Of a DNA stretch of 64,000 nt, positions 47,183-58,264 are shown piece by piece. The stretch comes from Cyathus striatus (taxonomy: Eukaryota; Basidiomycota; Agaricomycetes; Agaricales; Nidulariaceae). Each line of letters begins with the position of its first letter. The stretch's first letter is position 1. The position numbers were made by a program, and so were the translations under genes. The notes under the pieces are model-generated. The model searched no databases. It saw only the letters and a list, made by a program, of their open reading frames with translations, and was not told where the DNA came from. The stretch lies in assembly GCA_025738555.1 (NCBI GenBank), contig JAOVFP010000009.1:4092001-4156000 (forward strand), written 5' to 3'.

Positions 47183-48668
47183 CGGCGCCGTTTTTGAACA
47201 ACGTTCAAATATTATGTCCCATGATCAAGTCACCTTCTATGGAAGATACATTGATGACTGCCTCGCGCTTGTTTATGCTGAATCACCACAAGCCGCCCTT
47301 AATCTTATTAAGGATAAGGTATCTTACGATGGTTGTGTAATTGAATGGGCTGTTTCCGACCTTGGGTGTCAATTTCTCGATGCTTATTTATACCAGAAAA
47401 GTGGCAAGCTACACTGGAAGCCGTTTGTCAAGGCTGGAAACAACCGAGAAAGAATTCCATGGGTAAGTCACCATCCGCTAGATGTTAAGAGAGGCGTCTA
47501 CATTGGTGAATTATCCCGGCTAGCCGTGCTGTGTAGTACTACGGAGAACTATATAGGAGCAATAAAGGACTTGAACCTCCTTTATCTTGCACGCGGCTAT
47601 CCATCACAGCTGGTAACAGCATGGTGCAAGAAAAATATTCAAGAACATTGGGATAAGAGGTTTACCTCTCGTATTATTGAGCACGACGAAGGTGTTCTTG
47701 TCTTGAAAACCAATTTTAATAATGTATGGAATTTCTTCTCAGCTACCGAATTAGGAAAAGCTGTAACCGAGTATTGGGAGGAGTGGTATAACCGCTCAGA
47801 ACTGGGTAATTACTCTAACAACCCAGCCAACCCTTTCCCATCCTTCGATCCACTGAATGTGGGCGATCTCGACGATGTCCACCCGGAACTCTTTAGTAGA
47901 GCCAAACTTCATTCTAGTACTGGATTAATCTCCAGGAACGCCGGAGGGAAGCCCAAACCAGAGGGAATGGCCTTTGATTCTTCTTCACGTAGGGGTGACG
48001 GAGGTAGTCTAACGGGACTATCTCATATGTATCCCTGTGGTGGCCCTTTGGGGTCCAGTGGACTGCATAGTGAATGTGGAACCTGTGGGAGCGCGGGCGC
48101 GTGCGATTGTACCTCAGATAACACAGTAAGCGAGAGGCTGGCGGTGAAAACTGTAGCCGTCAGTTCACGTAGGGAGAACTCTCAGGAGCTAGGAAGACGC
48201 AACGCGTCTGGGTATGAGCTCTCGAGTGGACCGCGTAGTTATGAAGCCACTCTAAGTAGGGGGAACGCCCCTGTTGACCTTGGAGATGGGCCAGAAGCTA
48301 GAGTCGAGGATGACAAGGAGCTGGATGTCAATGAGGATGTCTTCATTCCGGACCTTAGGAAGATAGGGTTACTCGGACGTTGCTGGATAGTGTCTAGGAA
48401 ACGAAACACTAATCTTTACGACTTATCAAATGCATGGAAAAAAGCAGTATTCCAAAAGTTGGATGAAAGCCTCATCGAATCAGGTGAGTCCCTTCCATTG
48501 ATTCACCCTGCTGAACACGACCTTTTCGTACCAGAACCTGACATGTCTCAGGCCTCGGATGACCTCCCATGGGAGAATGAAGAAGAGGTAAATATTCATC
48601 ACAGGAGCCGGTCTCCCAGCATGGAACATCCTGAATTCGGCAGTCTCGCTGCATCTTATAGACAATAA
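47109..48668 (+). CDS. Reverse transcriptase fragment, Penelope-like (Coprina-type?)
   Basis: Open frame of 519 codons; the true protein probably began further upstream and is 5' truncated or decayed. The palm signature is FYGRYIDDCLALVY (Y-x-DD), about 38 residues in. It is followed by IEWAVSDLGCQFLDAYLYQ, LHWKPFVKAGNNRERIPWVS, HHPLDVKRGVYIGELSRLAV and LCSTTENY. The series FLDxxL...KPxxKxxNxxxIPWxSxHPxxxKxGxxxGExxRL is typical of reverse transcriptases of Penelope-like elements. Endonuclease-lacking PLEs (Athena, Coprina) sit at telomeres in rotifers and Coprinopsis. Here no GIY-YIG domain is seen and telomere-like repeats follow ~25 bp downstream. The C-terminal 250 residues (Gly/Ser/Cys-rich) are not recognised. 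The ORF is intact to its stop and is CpG-rich, unlike the DNA upstream. Confidence 0.7.
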   Translation: MIMPRWPGGMSGMGAVAMIAMVKSYGAVFEQRSNIMSHDQVTFYGRYIDDCLALVYAESPQAALNLIKDKVSYDGCVIEWAVSDLGCQFLDAYLYQKSGKLHWKPFVKAGNNRERIPWVSHHPLDVKRGVYIGELSRLAVLCSTTENYIGAIKDLNLLYLARGYPSQLVTAWCKKNIQEHWDKRFTSRIIEHDEGVLVLKTNFNNVWNFFSATELGKAVTEYWEEWYNRSELGNYSNNPANPFPSFDPLNVGDLDDVHPELFSRAKLHSSTGLISRNAGGKPKPEGMAFDSSSRRGDGGSLTGLSHMYPCGGPLGSSGLHSECGTCGSAGACDCTSDNTVSERLAVKTVAVSSRRENSQELGRRNASGYELSSGPRSYEATLSRGNAPVDLGDGPEARVEDDKELDVNEDVFIPDLRKIGLLGRCWIVSRKRNTNLYDLSNAWKKAVFQKLDESLIESGESLPLIHPAEHDLFVPEPDMSQASDDLPWENEEEVNIHHRSRSPSMEHPEFGSLAASYRQ

Positions 48669-48689
48669 ATGAGCAAGTGTTTGACGTGA

Positions 48690-48800
48690 TAACCCAAACC
48701 CTAAACCGTAAGTCTCATAGTTTAATATTTATATACACTTAATAATGTTAACACGTAACTCATAACTTAGCTAACCGCTAACCTAACCTAACCTAGATTC
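48690..48800. repeat. Degenerate telomere-like repeats
   Basis: Just after the reverse transcriptase: aacccaaaccctaaaccg (48691-48708), then ctaaccgctaacctaaccta and acctagattctaacctag (48770-48807). These are variants of CCCTAA, the complement of the usual fungal telomere repeat TTAGGG. Short and irregular, so they look like a remnant, not an active chromosome end. Confidence 0.55.
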
Positions 48801-49531
48801 TAACCTAGTATTAAACCAACTCCCAAGTTGGCAAGCACCTGTCTGGCACCTAAATCTTTTTAGTAACCCAGCACCTGAAAAGCGCGGGAAAGTGCTGCTA
48901 GGCGCCCTAGGGCGTCAAACGTAAGATGCTAGTACTGCCCCAGGTACCTTCAGGCATCTCGGGGATGGGTGGAAAATTGATATATTAATACATTTTCTTT
49001 AGGTGCCGGCAGGCGCCCAGGTGAGTCTATCTTATCGTTATCAGCACGCTAACAAGGGCGCTTGAAACCAGTAGTGGCTGTACAGCTCCTGGCGCTTACG
49101 AGCAACGGGAGGGTCTACGGCCCAGGAGTAAAGCACCTGTTACTTCGGGTCCTACACCGAGTGGTACACCTCAGTCCCCGCGACACAGAGTTCCGTTCCA
49201 TACGCCTCGCAAACATTTCCCCACGATATTTTGGCAGCCAACGAGTCGATTCTGTTGGCGTCTATTACGCGCTTAAGACCTGCGCCCTTCAGATTGCTCG
49301 TTCTGAACGGAAAAATAATAGAACAAAATAGGATCTAAGTTGCGACGGCCTCGGGTCGTTCTAAAGATAAGTAGTACGAGGTAGACACTGAGTAGAACCT
49401 CCTATGAACAAACAAATGGTGAATTACTCTGGTAAATGACAGAAACAAGCTACTGACAAGTCTATAAAGACGAAAGGTGCTTCACTGGGATTGAATCCCC
49501 AGTGCCTTTAGCATCTGCCTTCTTCTCAACG
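48801..49531. other. Unassigned sequence after the telomere-like repeats
   Basis: Contains several gcacct/ggcgcc words (48835-49020) and an unrecognised plus-strand frame at 49062-49331. A hairpin-like ctgggattgaatccccag near 49477 resembles a tRNA T-arm but has no matching tRNA body. It may belong to the 3' part of the Penelope-like element. Confidence 0.3.
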
Positions 49532-51200
49532 CTTCTTGGTGTGAGAGAAATATTCTACCCTAACCCTTCTATCCCATACTCTAACCTTACATATCATCAA
49601 CATGGGTTATTCCTTATACATTTAATTACCAATTACACACTCAACATCACATGATATTACATATAACTAAATAACAACAAACAGATATAAACAACTACAA
49701 TAATTATACTATACACATTATATCACTACTAATACAAATACAGTAATAAATACTATCTACTATCACATATATCTCTTACATAATCCAAAATACTTACAAA
49801 ATCTCATACAGCAACTTCTTACATGTCATAGCCAAATATATAATCTATCATTCAGTCATCCAACAACAAATCACTCTAACTATTAACAATTTACAATTAC
49901 ACATCTATATAACTAACTACATCTCCTTATATATCTACATCAACTATATAATCTCTAGTCCACTCAACTAATAACAAATCATATTTATTATTAACAATTT
50001 ACACTACTCTATACAAACCAAGTACATCTGCTTATATATCTCAATCAACTATATAATCTGTTCATTAGTTACTCAACTCCAGATTATATACTGAACATAC
50101 ATATATAACTAACACTATCTGACACTAACAACTACACACATTCTACACTAATTTCTGAATCCTTATATTATTATTCTGCCATACATATTATCTACTTCAT
50201 CTACATATATAAGCACACCTATTAAAATTATTTCACCACTACTTAATACATCTAAGAACTAAGTTCCTTTATATATCTTTATAAACTAAATAATCTGTGT
50301 TCAAGTTACATTAGACCTCATTACTTATATACACCTGTCATTCTAACTCCTCAATAGTCACACTAACTTCTTGACATCACAGTTATCTCTTGTTGTTTCA
50401 CTGCAGCACATATACTTAGTTATATACACTTGTTATAGCCACACTCACTTGTTGTTGCTTACGCTTGCCTGTCATTAATCACATTTACCTGTCATTCATT
50501 GCAACAACCTGTCACAGAATTCACATTGAGTTTCTATATGTATATTATTGGGATGTGCTTGCTTGTTTCTTTGGAGCTGGCTTAGCCATTAGAGGCATAA
50601 TGATGGTTGCAATCAGAACACATAATACACAACAAGTATACCATTTAAAACTTAAAGTAACTTTATCTAAGCATCACTCAACATGTACAGACCTATGTCA
50701 TAAATAGCAGACTATGACAAGTGGTGTCTAATATATAGTTTGGAATAAGTACATGAGTAAAATTTATATGAAGAAAGAAGTGCAGACAAATCTACTGTAT
50801 CTGGTGCAATATGTAATATGGGGTTTAAATTACATCACTGCAGTGTTCAGGGATTGATACACATGAAATTTATAATGCTACTCTATGTTGCTCAGTAGAT
50901 TTATTACTTTTGATCACTTTAAATACTTTCTTCATAGTCAGTATTCAGGATAGCCTGCACATGTCCCATTTCATTGAACAGTATTTTGGGGAACGTGTTG
51001 ATGCCATTCAATCCTTCCCACATCTCCGAATAAACATTGTCCAACGGGTGCCATATTTTGATTCCTAATTGGCAGGGTATAACCTTTGAGCCTTCGAAAA
51101 TAGGACTTGCAGGTGTGGCAAGATCAATGCTGTAGCCAAACAAGTTCTCGCCAAACAAAGTCAGCTGACTGACGTGTCAGCCATCGCGCGTTCAACACAC
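49532..51200. other. AT-rich, CpG-poor tract, no gene recognised
   Basis: From 49532 to ~50990 I find a single CpG (50462). The sequence is rich in short words such as atatatc, acaactac and ctaacta. A minus-strand frame at 50919-51158 starts with MFGENLFGYSIDLATPASPI and cannot be assigned. Normal CpG frequency returns after ~50990. Confidence 0.5.
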
Positions 51201-51804
51201 ATCAAGTGTTTTCAATTACCTCAAGCTCTTGTCTCTCACTATGCCTCTCTAAACCATTCTTCGGGCCTCTAGCGTTACCTCAAGGGAGGATCAAACATGG
51301 CGATTGGGCTTTACCGTCATCATTCCTCACATGTCGTCGTCCCGTGGTAGAAGGAGGGTTATGGGCTGAGGACAGGGGTTATGTTCCTTTTCCTTTTCTT
51401 TTGTTTCGCTTACTTCCTTCTTTTCATTCTAGTTTTCATTTATTGTACGATACAATAGTGCACGACGGCACCATATACATTATACCTCGGCAATTTGGGA
51501 TTCGTCGTTACAAGGGATTGGCAGGGCAATGTCACACCACGCTACGATTACAACCGCACCACCTCCAACAACTACTACTACATCACCTACCACCCCACCC
51601 ACCTCAAACTCACCACCAACCACCGCCTAACGAACCAGCCCACAACAATATGCCCACCTCTGCCAACAAATGGCTAACAAATGGCCAACATCCTTCACCT
51701 CCTCTCATCCACATTCACAACATGCACATGTGGCGCACGCGCAAATGATTGCGCCCTAGTTCAAATGGTAGCATTCGTCGATGGGGAGGTCGTTTCCTCC
51801 ATTT
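51201..51804. other. Intergenic before duplicated unit X
   Basis: No gene recognised. Open frames here are low in complexity (Pro/His/Thr-rich from ccaccac words at 51560-51640). Confidence 0.3.
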
Positions 51805-53205
51805 CTGGATCCGACAATGGGTGTGGATGTGGATATGGAGGATGAGCTGTCAGCGTCGCCACTTGTTCCTCACAAGATGAGGAAGAAGTGGTTTGATCGA
51901 CTGATGGCTGTTGGGAATGGAGAGGAGGAAGGGAGGGGAGGGTTCGAGGTTGTAGATAGGGCTTGAGGGGCTGAGAGTACGGTTTGAGTGGAGTGGCGCA
52001 GGCACGGAGGAGGAAGAGGATGGAACCAGTGGGCGATAGGGGTGGAAAGTCACGGCCGATTTTCCATCAGAGGAAGGATATGTTTTCCGTTTATTATATT
52101 CTATTGTTTCTCATTGTCGCCTTTGCAGATCACTTGATCAATAGGTTTCGAGTCGAGGTCGTGGATGGTGATTCTGGTACCGAGAAAGGTGAGTTACTCA
52201 TGCTTGTGCATGTACTCTTTGCTGACCTCTTTCTGTAGGTGATGTGGCGGTTGCTGGTCCTTCGACGGTCAAGCTAGACACACTCTCACTTCCCCCACCT
52301 CCTGCGATGTCGCCCTCCATGCGCTTTGCCAAGTCGTCATTCATAACGCCAGTCACAGCCGCTTATGCCGTCATGGGCTCGAATAATGCGCCCGTTTCGG
52401 ATATGCTGGGAGTTGGACTGGTGCTCGGGAAGGGCAAAGCCAAGGAGAGGGCTGTGGATGTTGATCCTGGCATAGAGGAGGGTTTGGGGTTGCCTCAGAT
52501 GAGCTGGAGTACATTTACGTGTAGGGATTCATTCATATATTTTGTTACCATGTCTTCCAACACTTTTTCGAGTTCCACAGCTTGTGATTAGGATGAAAAA
52601 CACAATTATTATGGTACTAATATACATTACAACTAAACTAATAGTAGAAATTACATATACTAATATAAGGAAGTGGATAACAATATACCAGCAGCGGCTA
52701 AGGCAGCGACAAGGGCCCTAATGTGTGATGGAAAATGAGGAGGCTGGAGTCATCTGGATGACGGGCCATCATCGATATGAAGGCGAAGGAGGGGGAGGGG
52801 GTTGGGTGACGCCAAACGGGCCATCGACACGATACCATTCCTGCCAAGAGGAAGATTGGGTGACGTCCCGTCAACACCATTCTATCTGGCGGCGTTGTCT
52901 CGACGCAAGGAGGGAGGTGACATGAGGAGGGGGGCCAGGTGATGTGACTTCATCATCTTCATCGCGACACAGGAGAGAAGAAGGATGAGGAGGTGAGTTG
53001 GATGACGTGGTGTTGTCACCCCCATGAAGCAGAGAGAAGGGGAAGGGGGGCCCTGGGGACGTGGCATCGTTGTTGTTGCGGTGCAAAGTGAGAGGCGCCG
53101 AGGAGGGGGGGCTGGGTGATGCTGCGTTAACGTCTTCAGAGACGCAGGGAACGGGTTGGGCCGCTAGAATGTCAGGCAGAGTGTTGGTTGCATACGCCCG
53201 CCAAT
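51805..53205 (+). repeat. Segmental duplication unit X
   Basis: About 1.4 kb, repeated in the same orientation at 56228-57540 (unit Y); part is present inverted at 58800-59345 (Z). It contains short exon-like pieces of a hypothetical gene: MEDELSASPLVPHKMRKKWF, a MAQARRRKRM-type basic stretch, VAGPSTVKLDTLSLPPPPAM and GLGLPQMSWSTFTC, with plausible introns between. The second half, read on the minus strand, gives Pro/Ser-rich frames (PGPPFPFSLLHGGDN). The frames differ between copies, so I annotate a repeat and not a gene. Unit Y runs on into an ABC-transporter remnant; X is cut at ~53205. Confidence 0.6.
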
Positions 53206-53606
53206 GCCACTGCCCTCCTGCTGTGCATCACCCTCGACACCCTTCCTGTTCTTCTCTTCCTCGTTATCCTATTCGTTCCCTTCACTGTGTGCCTATCGCT
53301 GCCGTTCCTGCCGTTCCTGCCGTGTACTACCCTCGCTGTCTCCCCTGTCCACCTCTTCGTTGTGGCCATTGGACGCTGTCCTCGTCCTCGATGTGGGTGT
53401 TGGTGTTTGTGCTGGCGTCCTGGTCGTCATTATGGGTGTGGGTAGGAAACTGGATGGGGGAGTGGATGTGGGTGTGGGTGTTCGTCGTTGTCATGGAGGG
53501 AGGGGATGTGAGGAGGTTGGTGTTGATGAGTCGGAGTGACGACGACGCGGCCGACAACTCCTATTGCATGTGACATAAACGACGAGAGAGCCATCGGGCC
53601 TCAGGG
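53206..53606. other. Low-complexity stretch between unit X and the Lon remnant
   Basis: Sequence rich in ttcctgccgttcctgcc and gtgggtgtgggtg words, giving Cys/Arg/Val-rich open frames in several frames. No gene recognised. Confidence 0.35.
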
Positions 53607-55600
53607 CTAGTCAAGCGGTAGCAGCGTACTGAGTCCATCATCGGCCAACGTAGCAGTATTCATGAACACATTCGCTAGGTCGCAAGGCTCGCTCTGCGGG
53701 AGAGTAGTTTTCGAGGGTATGTCTGCCCCAAGGGATCTACACTGTGTCAGTACGAAACGACAGGGAGAGGGAAGAGAGGAATGAACCTGAATAATCCAAT
53801 CCAAATAATTCCTCATCATGTTCACCTCGCTAGCAGCAGGCTCCAACCCCTGCAACTTCACCAGCTCCTCATCAAATACCTTCCTCGCACCCTCAGGCAT
53901 CTTCAATGCCACCGCCCTCTCACGGAACTTCTCAATAAGCCCATCCTTCCCATCGCTCTCCATCCCCAGCTCCTTCTTGATATTTTTCAACTGCTCCATG
54001 AGGTGGTACTCGTGCTGACGCTTGGTGATCTTGGAATCGACGTCTCGGGAGAGTTTGGATTGGAGCTGGGCATTGATGAGGTCTTTTTTGATGATGAGGA
54101 GGGATTATCAGAGATGGTCTGGGACAGAGAGAGATTTGAGGAAGTCTTGGGCTTCTTGAACTTCGTCTGTTGATACTGCTGCAGTGAAGTCAGCTAGTTT
54201 GTCTGGTTCGTCGGGGACGTTTGGGGCGATCTGGGGGTACGTTGGTCGGGTGGTGAGGGAGAGAGTGTGAGGTTAGGTACCTGGTTGACGCTGAAGCTGG
54301 CGATTTGATCCCGGAAGAGGGGGTTGAGCTGAGCGATGTTCTTGAATACCGATACGATCTCTGACATGAAGGCGCAAATATACTGGTTGTCCTTGTTGTA
54401 TGGTAGCGTTGTCAGGTTCTCAATGTTGACGATTGAGATGGGGAATTTGTGCAGGAATAAAATAGGAGCGAAAGCTGTGGTATTCGTAAGTAAGACGAGC
54501 AGAAAGAAAGGAAGAGAACATACGCATAGATTCCTTAACCTTCTTCTCCTCCTCAGTCTCAGGCAGGGGTGTAGCAGGGGGTGTGGGCGGCTCAACTGTC
54601 CGTGGCTTCTCCGCCTCTTCCCTGTCTATTTCCCCTTCATCCCCAGCTTTAATGAGTTCCGTAATGCGAATCCTCCGATGCAGGTACAAAACAGCCATAA
54701 GACCCTCCCCATCCTCCCCATCCACATTCTTGGCTGAAAACACGCTCATAATCTGCACGAAAACGCCAACGGAGTGGACTTAGTCAAGGTTGGTGATAAT
54801 ATCTGCATCGGCGTTGGGGTCTTTGAGGAGGAATGCGCCGAGGTAAGGCTGGCCTTGTTTCATCATCTCTTTGAGGGCTGTGACAACGGAGGTGTTTCAT
54901 ATGATGACTGCTTTGTAGAAGCTTGGGAAGAGGGGACAGCAGGCGATGGGGAGGGCGAGGACTTGGGGGTAGTGTAATAGGACAGATTGTTTTGCTATTG
55001 GGCCTGGGGTGGGGGCGTTGAGGTGCTGGGGGGTGTTGGAGAGGTGATAAGGAATAGCATTCGGACAGAACATAGAGGGTACTCACTTAACGCGCTCAGA
55101 ATCACAGTCCCTGCGCTGGGGCCTTCCTTTCCTATGCTACCTTCAGGCATATGCATGTGAATATCGCGGTCGGTAAGGAATTGGTCGTCAGGGCTCTCTG
55201 TGATACCAAGGCCGTGGGTTTTGACCCAGCTAAGGCCAATGTTCGTGTTCTCCCGGATGACTTCACCCAGCTTACCAGTAAGCTGCAGACCACCTTTCCC
55301 CAGCATACTCTACAACCAATCCTATCAGTACTACCCAACGCAAAAGAAAAGACACAAATGTACAATAGCCTCGATAGGCATAACCGCACCACTCTCGTTC
55401 CCGAGATACTGGCAACAGTATGGAGACCCTCTGGGTGCAAAAAGAGGGAAAGGGTTGGATAAAATGGGAGAAAGGTTGATGAATGAGGGGGTTGGGAGAT
55501 GTGCGTCAATGGCGCTGTACGGCTTGACGACATGGGACAATGTAGTGGGGCGTTGCAACATTGTGGCAATGTGGCATCATTCTCAACAATGATTGACATT
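53607..55600 (-). pseudogene. Mitochondrial Lon protease (Pim1-type) remnant, segments permuted
   Basis: Minus strand. First (about 55460-55100) come pieces from the protease domain: YLGNESGAVMPIEA, then [40 protein letters not shown] and [14 protein letters not shown] with the nucleophile Ser. Directly downstream, where the C-terminal end should be, the N-terminal substrate-binding domain starts instead (about 54975-54180): VLALPIACCPLFPSFYKAV, LKEMMKQGQPYLGAFLLKDP, GEGLMAVLYLHRRIRITELI, SIVNIENLTTLPYNKDNQYI and LFRDQIASFSVNQ. Then [20 protein letters not shown] ends at NYLDWI near 53800. The AAA+ domain is absent. An in-frame TGA lies where family members have Arg (about 54900). Lon degrades damaged matrix proteins; this locus is a rearranged relic, perhaps two truncated copies end to end. 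Confidence 0.75.
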
Positions 55601-56227
55601 GACGCTGGGACCACGCGAGATGGAGTTGAGGGGGAGGCGTTAATGGGGACCTGGAGAGTGGCATCTACGCCGTTCTTGTAGCAGTCGTCGTCGCCGTGAT
55701 GCAGTGAGGAGGGACAAGGCGTTGCCCTGTCGAAGTTGCACGTGACATACGCAACGGGATAGGCGACGGCTAAGTCAATTGAAACGACGTGGCAGTGCAG
55801 AAGTTGAACGTTGATGCATCACCCCATATACGAGTCTTATCACCCCTTCCTCACTGCACCTCTCTGAACCACTCAGCAGGTACACGCATCTACGCATGCT
55901 GTGCCCTTTCGTGCACCTCGTAGGGCCGCCTTTGGACGTGGCCATCAATGCTTGAGTGTCCAGTAGTCAAGGCCATTTCATACGAAGTGGATGCAGACTG
56001 AACACCGTCATTCGTCCTGTGCTTTGTCCTGAGAAGGGATAGGGTTAGGCGTCATGCGTGCGAGGGGGCGGAGGAGGATAAGCGTGATGGTAAGAGCTAT
56101 TTCCTTCTTTCTTTTTGCCTTTGTTGCGGTATGCAAATCACTTGCTCGTGTTTGCTGACCTTCTCTTGCAGGTTCTCCAGCTCGACGAATTAGGATACAT
56201 TCCCCTTCAAAATCTCCTCACTCGGTG
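55601..56227. other. Intergenic between Lon remnant and unit Y
   Basis: No gene recognised. 55830-55870 (cctcactgcacctctctgaaccactc) resembles 51233-51260 upstream of unit X, so the duplication may begin earlier than drawn. Confidence 0.35.
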
Positions 56228-57540
56228 CATCAAGATCCGATGATGGATGTGGAGGATGAGTTACCGCCGTCGCCGCTTGTTCCTCCCAAGATAAAGAAGA
56301 AGTGGTTCGATCAGCCGATGGCTGTTGGGAATGATAGGGAGGGGGTGAGGGTGCTGGAGTCGAGGTTGTGGATGAGGATCAAGGGGTTGAGGGTACAGCT
56401 AGAGTGGATGGAGATGCGAAGGATGGCGCAGGCACGGAGGAGGAAGAGGAAGAAACAGTGGGCGATATGGGTGGAGAGTCACGGCCGATTTTCCATCCAA
56501 GGAAGGGTACGTTTCCATTTATTATATTCTATCGTTTCTCATCGTTGCCTTCGCAGATCATTTGACTTCTTTTTGTGATGCCGCAGTTGCTGGCCCTTCG
56601 ACGGTCAAGCTCGACACTCTCCCACTTCCCCCACCTCCCGCGACGTCGCCCTCCATGTGCTTTGCCAAGTTGTCATTCATAACGCCAGTCATGGGCACTT
56701 ACGCCGTCATAGGCTCGAATAATGCGGCCATTTCAGATACGCTGGGAGTTGGACTGGGGCTCAGGAAGGGCAAAGGCAAGGAGAGTGCTGTGGATGTTAA
56801 TCCTGGCATAGAGGGTTTGGGGTTGCCTCAGATGAGCTGGAGCACATTTACGTGTAGGGATTCATTCATATATTTTGTTACCATGTCTTCCAACACTTAT
56901 CAAGTTCCACAGCTTGTGATTAGGACGAAAAACACAATTATTATGGTACTAATATACATTACAACTAAACTAATAGTAGAAATTACATATGCTAATATAA
57001 TGAAGTGGATAACGATATGCCAGCGGCGGCTAAGGCAGCGACAGGGGTGGTAATATGTGATGGAAAATGAGGAGGCTGGAGTCATCTGGATGACAGGCCG
57101 TCGTCGCTGTGGAGGTGAAGGAGGGGGAGGGGGGTTGGGTGACACCAAACGGGCCACCGACACGATACCATTCCTGCCAAGAGGAAGATTGGGTGACGTC
57201 CCGTCGACACCATTCTATCCGGCAGCGTTGTCTCAATGCAAGGATGGAGGTGACATGAGGAGGGGGGCCAGGTGACGTGGCTTCATCGTCTTCGTTGCGA
57301 CACAGGAGAGAAGGATGAGGAGGCGAGCTGGATGACATGGTGTTGTCACCCCCATGAAGCAGAGAGAAGGGGAAGGGGGGCCCTGGGGACATGGCACCAT
57401 TATTGTTGTGACGCATAGTGGGAGGCGCTGAGGAGGGGGGGCTAGGTGATACTGCGTTAACGTCTTCAGCGACGCAGGGAACAACTTGGGCCGCTAGAAT
57501 GTCAGGCAGGGTGTTGGTTGCATACGCCCGCCACTGCCAG
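56228..57540 (+). repeat. Segmental duplication unit Y
   Basis: Direct copy of unit X (51805-53205), highly similar throughout, including the non-coding stretch ttattatggtactaatatac (52605/56939). Exon-like pieces: MMDVEDELPPSPLVPPKIKK, MRRMAQARRRKRKK, VAGPSTVKLDTLPLPPPPAT and GLGLPQMSWSTFTC. The right edge runs into the ABC transporter remnant. Confidence 0.6.
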
Positions 57541-58130
57541 ACTATGGCGAATTTGCCCTTTGCGACTGTGATAAACTGTGAAACGCACATGCTGTAGCGA
57601 TCGAGCAAGCCCAGAATACAGCCATAACATCTCTTGCAGACGCTTTGCTGTCACGCACGGGCTTGGCACCGAACCAGAATCTAGACGAACATAGCCATCA
57701 TGACGAATTGGGCGGAGACGCTGATTGCTACCCAGACGAGGTTGATGTTTCAGGTGGCGCTGTCTAGGGAGAAGAAGGAGGATGTGAGCCGGGTTTCATG
57801 TGGTTGGGTGTTGAAGGATTTGATGGCTGCAATAATTGTTGCGGCGCGGGAGAGGAGGGTTGCTGCTATGCCTGTGTATATGCCCTCTGAAGCCAGTAAG
57901 GAGGAGGCGAGGAGGAGAACAGCGGAGAGGATTACGAGGGTGGGAAACCAAGAATGGGTGAAGGCCAGAACAAGGCAGGTGAGGTTGGTTGTGAGGTATT
58001 GGAGGAGGTTGCCTAAGGCTAGGGAAGATGCTGCATGAACTTCGTCCATTTCACTGTGATACAGTTAGTTAATGAGAAGATAGAGTGAAGGGAAGTTACG
58101 AACCAGTTGAATTTAGCCATAAGGCCAGCA
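57490..58130 (-). pseudogene. ABC transporter (B-type) transmembrane-domain remnant
   Basis: Minus strand. Recognisable pieces of the transmembrane domain of a Ste6/MDR-like half: GGNDNAEGPLRAAGLMAKFN (near 58110), a membrane segment TNLTCLVLAFTHSWFPTLVI, the coupling-helix-like IIAAIKSFNTQPHE and WNINLVWVAISVSAQFVMMA. In shifted frames come FWFGAKPVRDSKASARDVMA and VFWACSIAT, then MCVSQFITVAKGKFA. Frame changes and a stop show it is dead. No nucleotide-binding domain is present. It merges into unit Y at AYATNTLPDILAAQVV (about 57490-57540), a stretch also kept at the edge of unit X (about 53160-53205). Confidence 0.65.
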
Positions 58131-58264
58131 GCTCTAAGAGGACCCTCAGCATTGTCGTTTCCACCAAGGTGCGTATCAAACTATTTCATATCATGACCCA
58201 CGACACATTGATGCACTCGCCGCCTCAACATTCATCATGTCCTTCATGGGCTTCGAGAATCTCA

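Noticed and set aside
49470..49510. tRNA-like T-arm hairpin (ctgggattgaatccccag)
   Set aside because: No matching acceptor stem, D arm or anticodon arm at the right distances on either strand.
53060..53580. Plus-strand 170-codon frame with Cys/Val/Trp-rich sequence
   Set aside because: Low-complexity gtgggtgtgggt and cctgccgttcctgcc repeats; several frames open at once.
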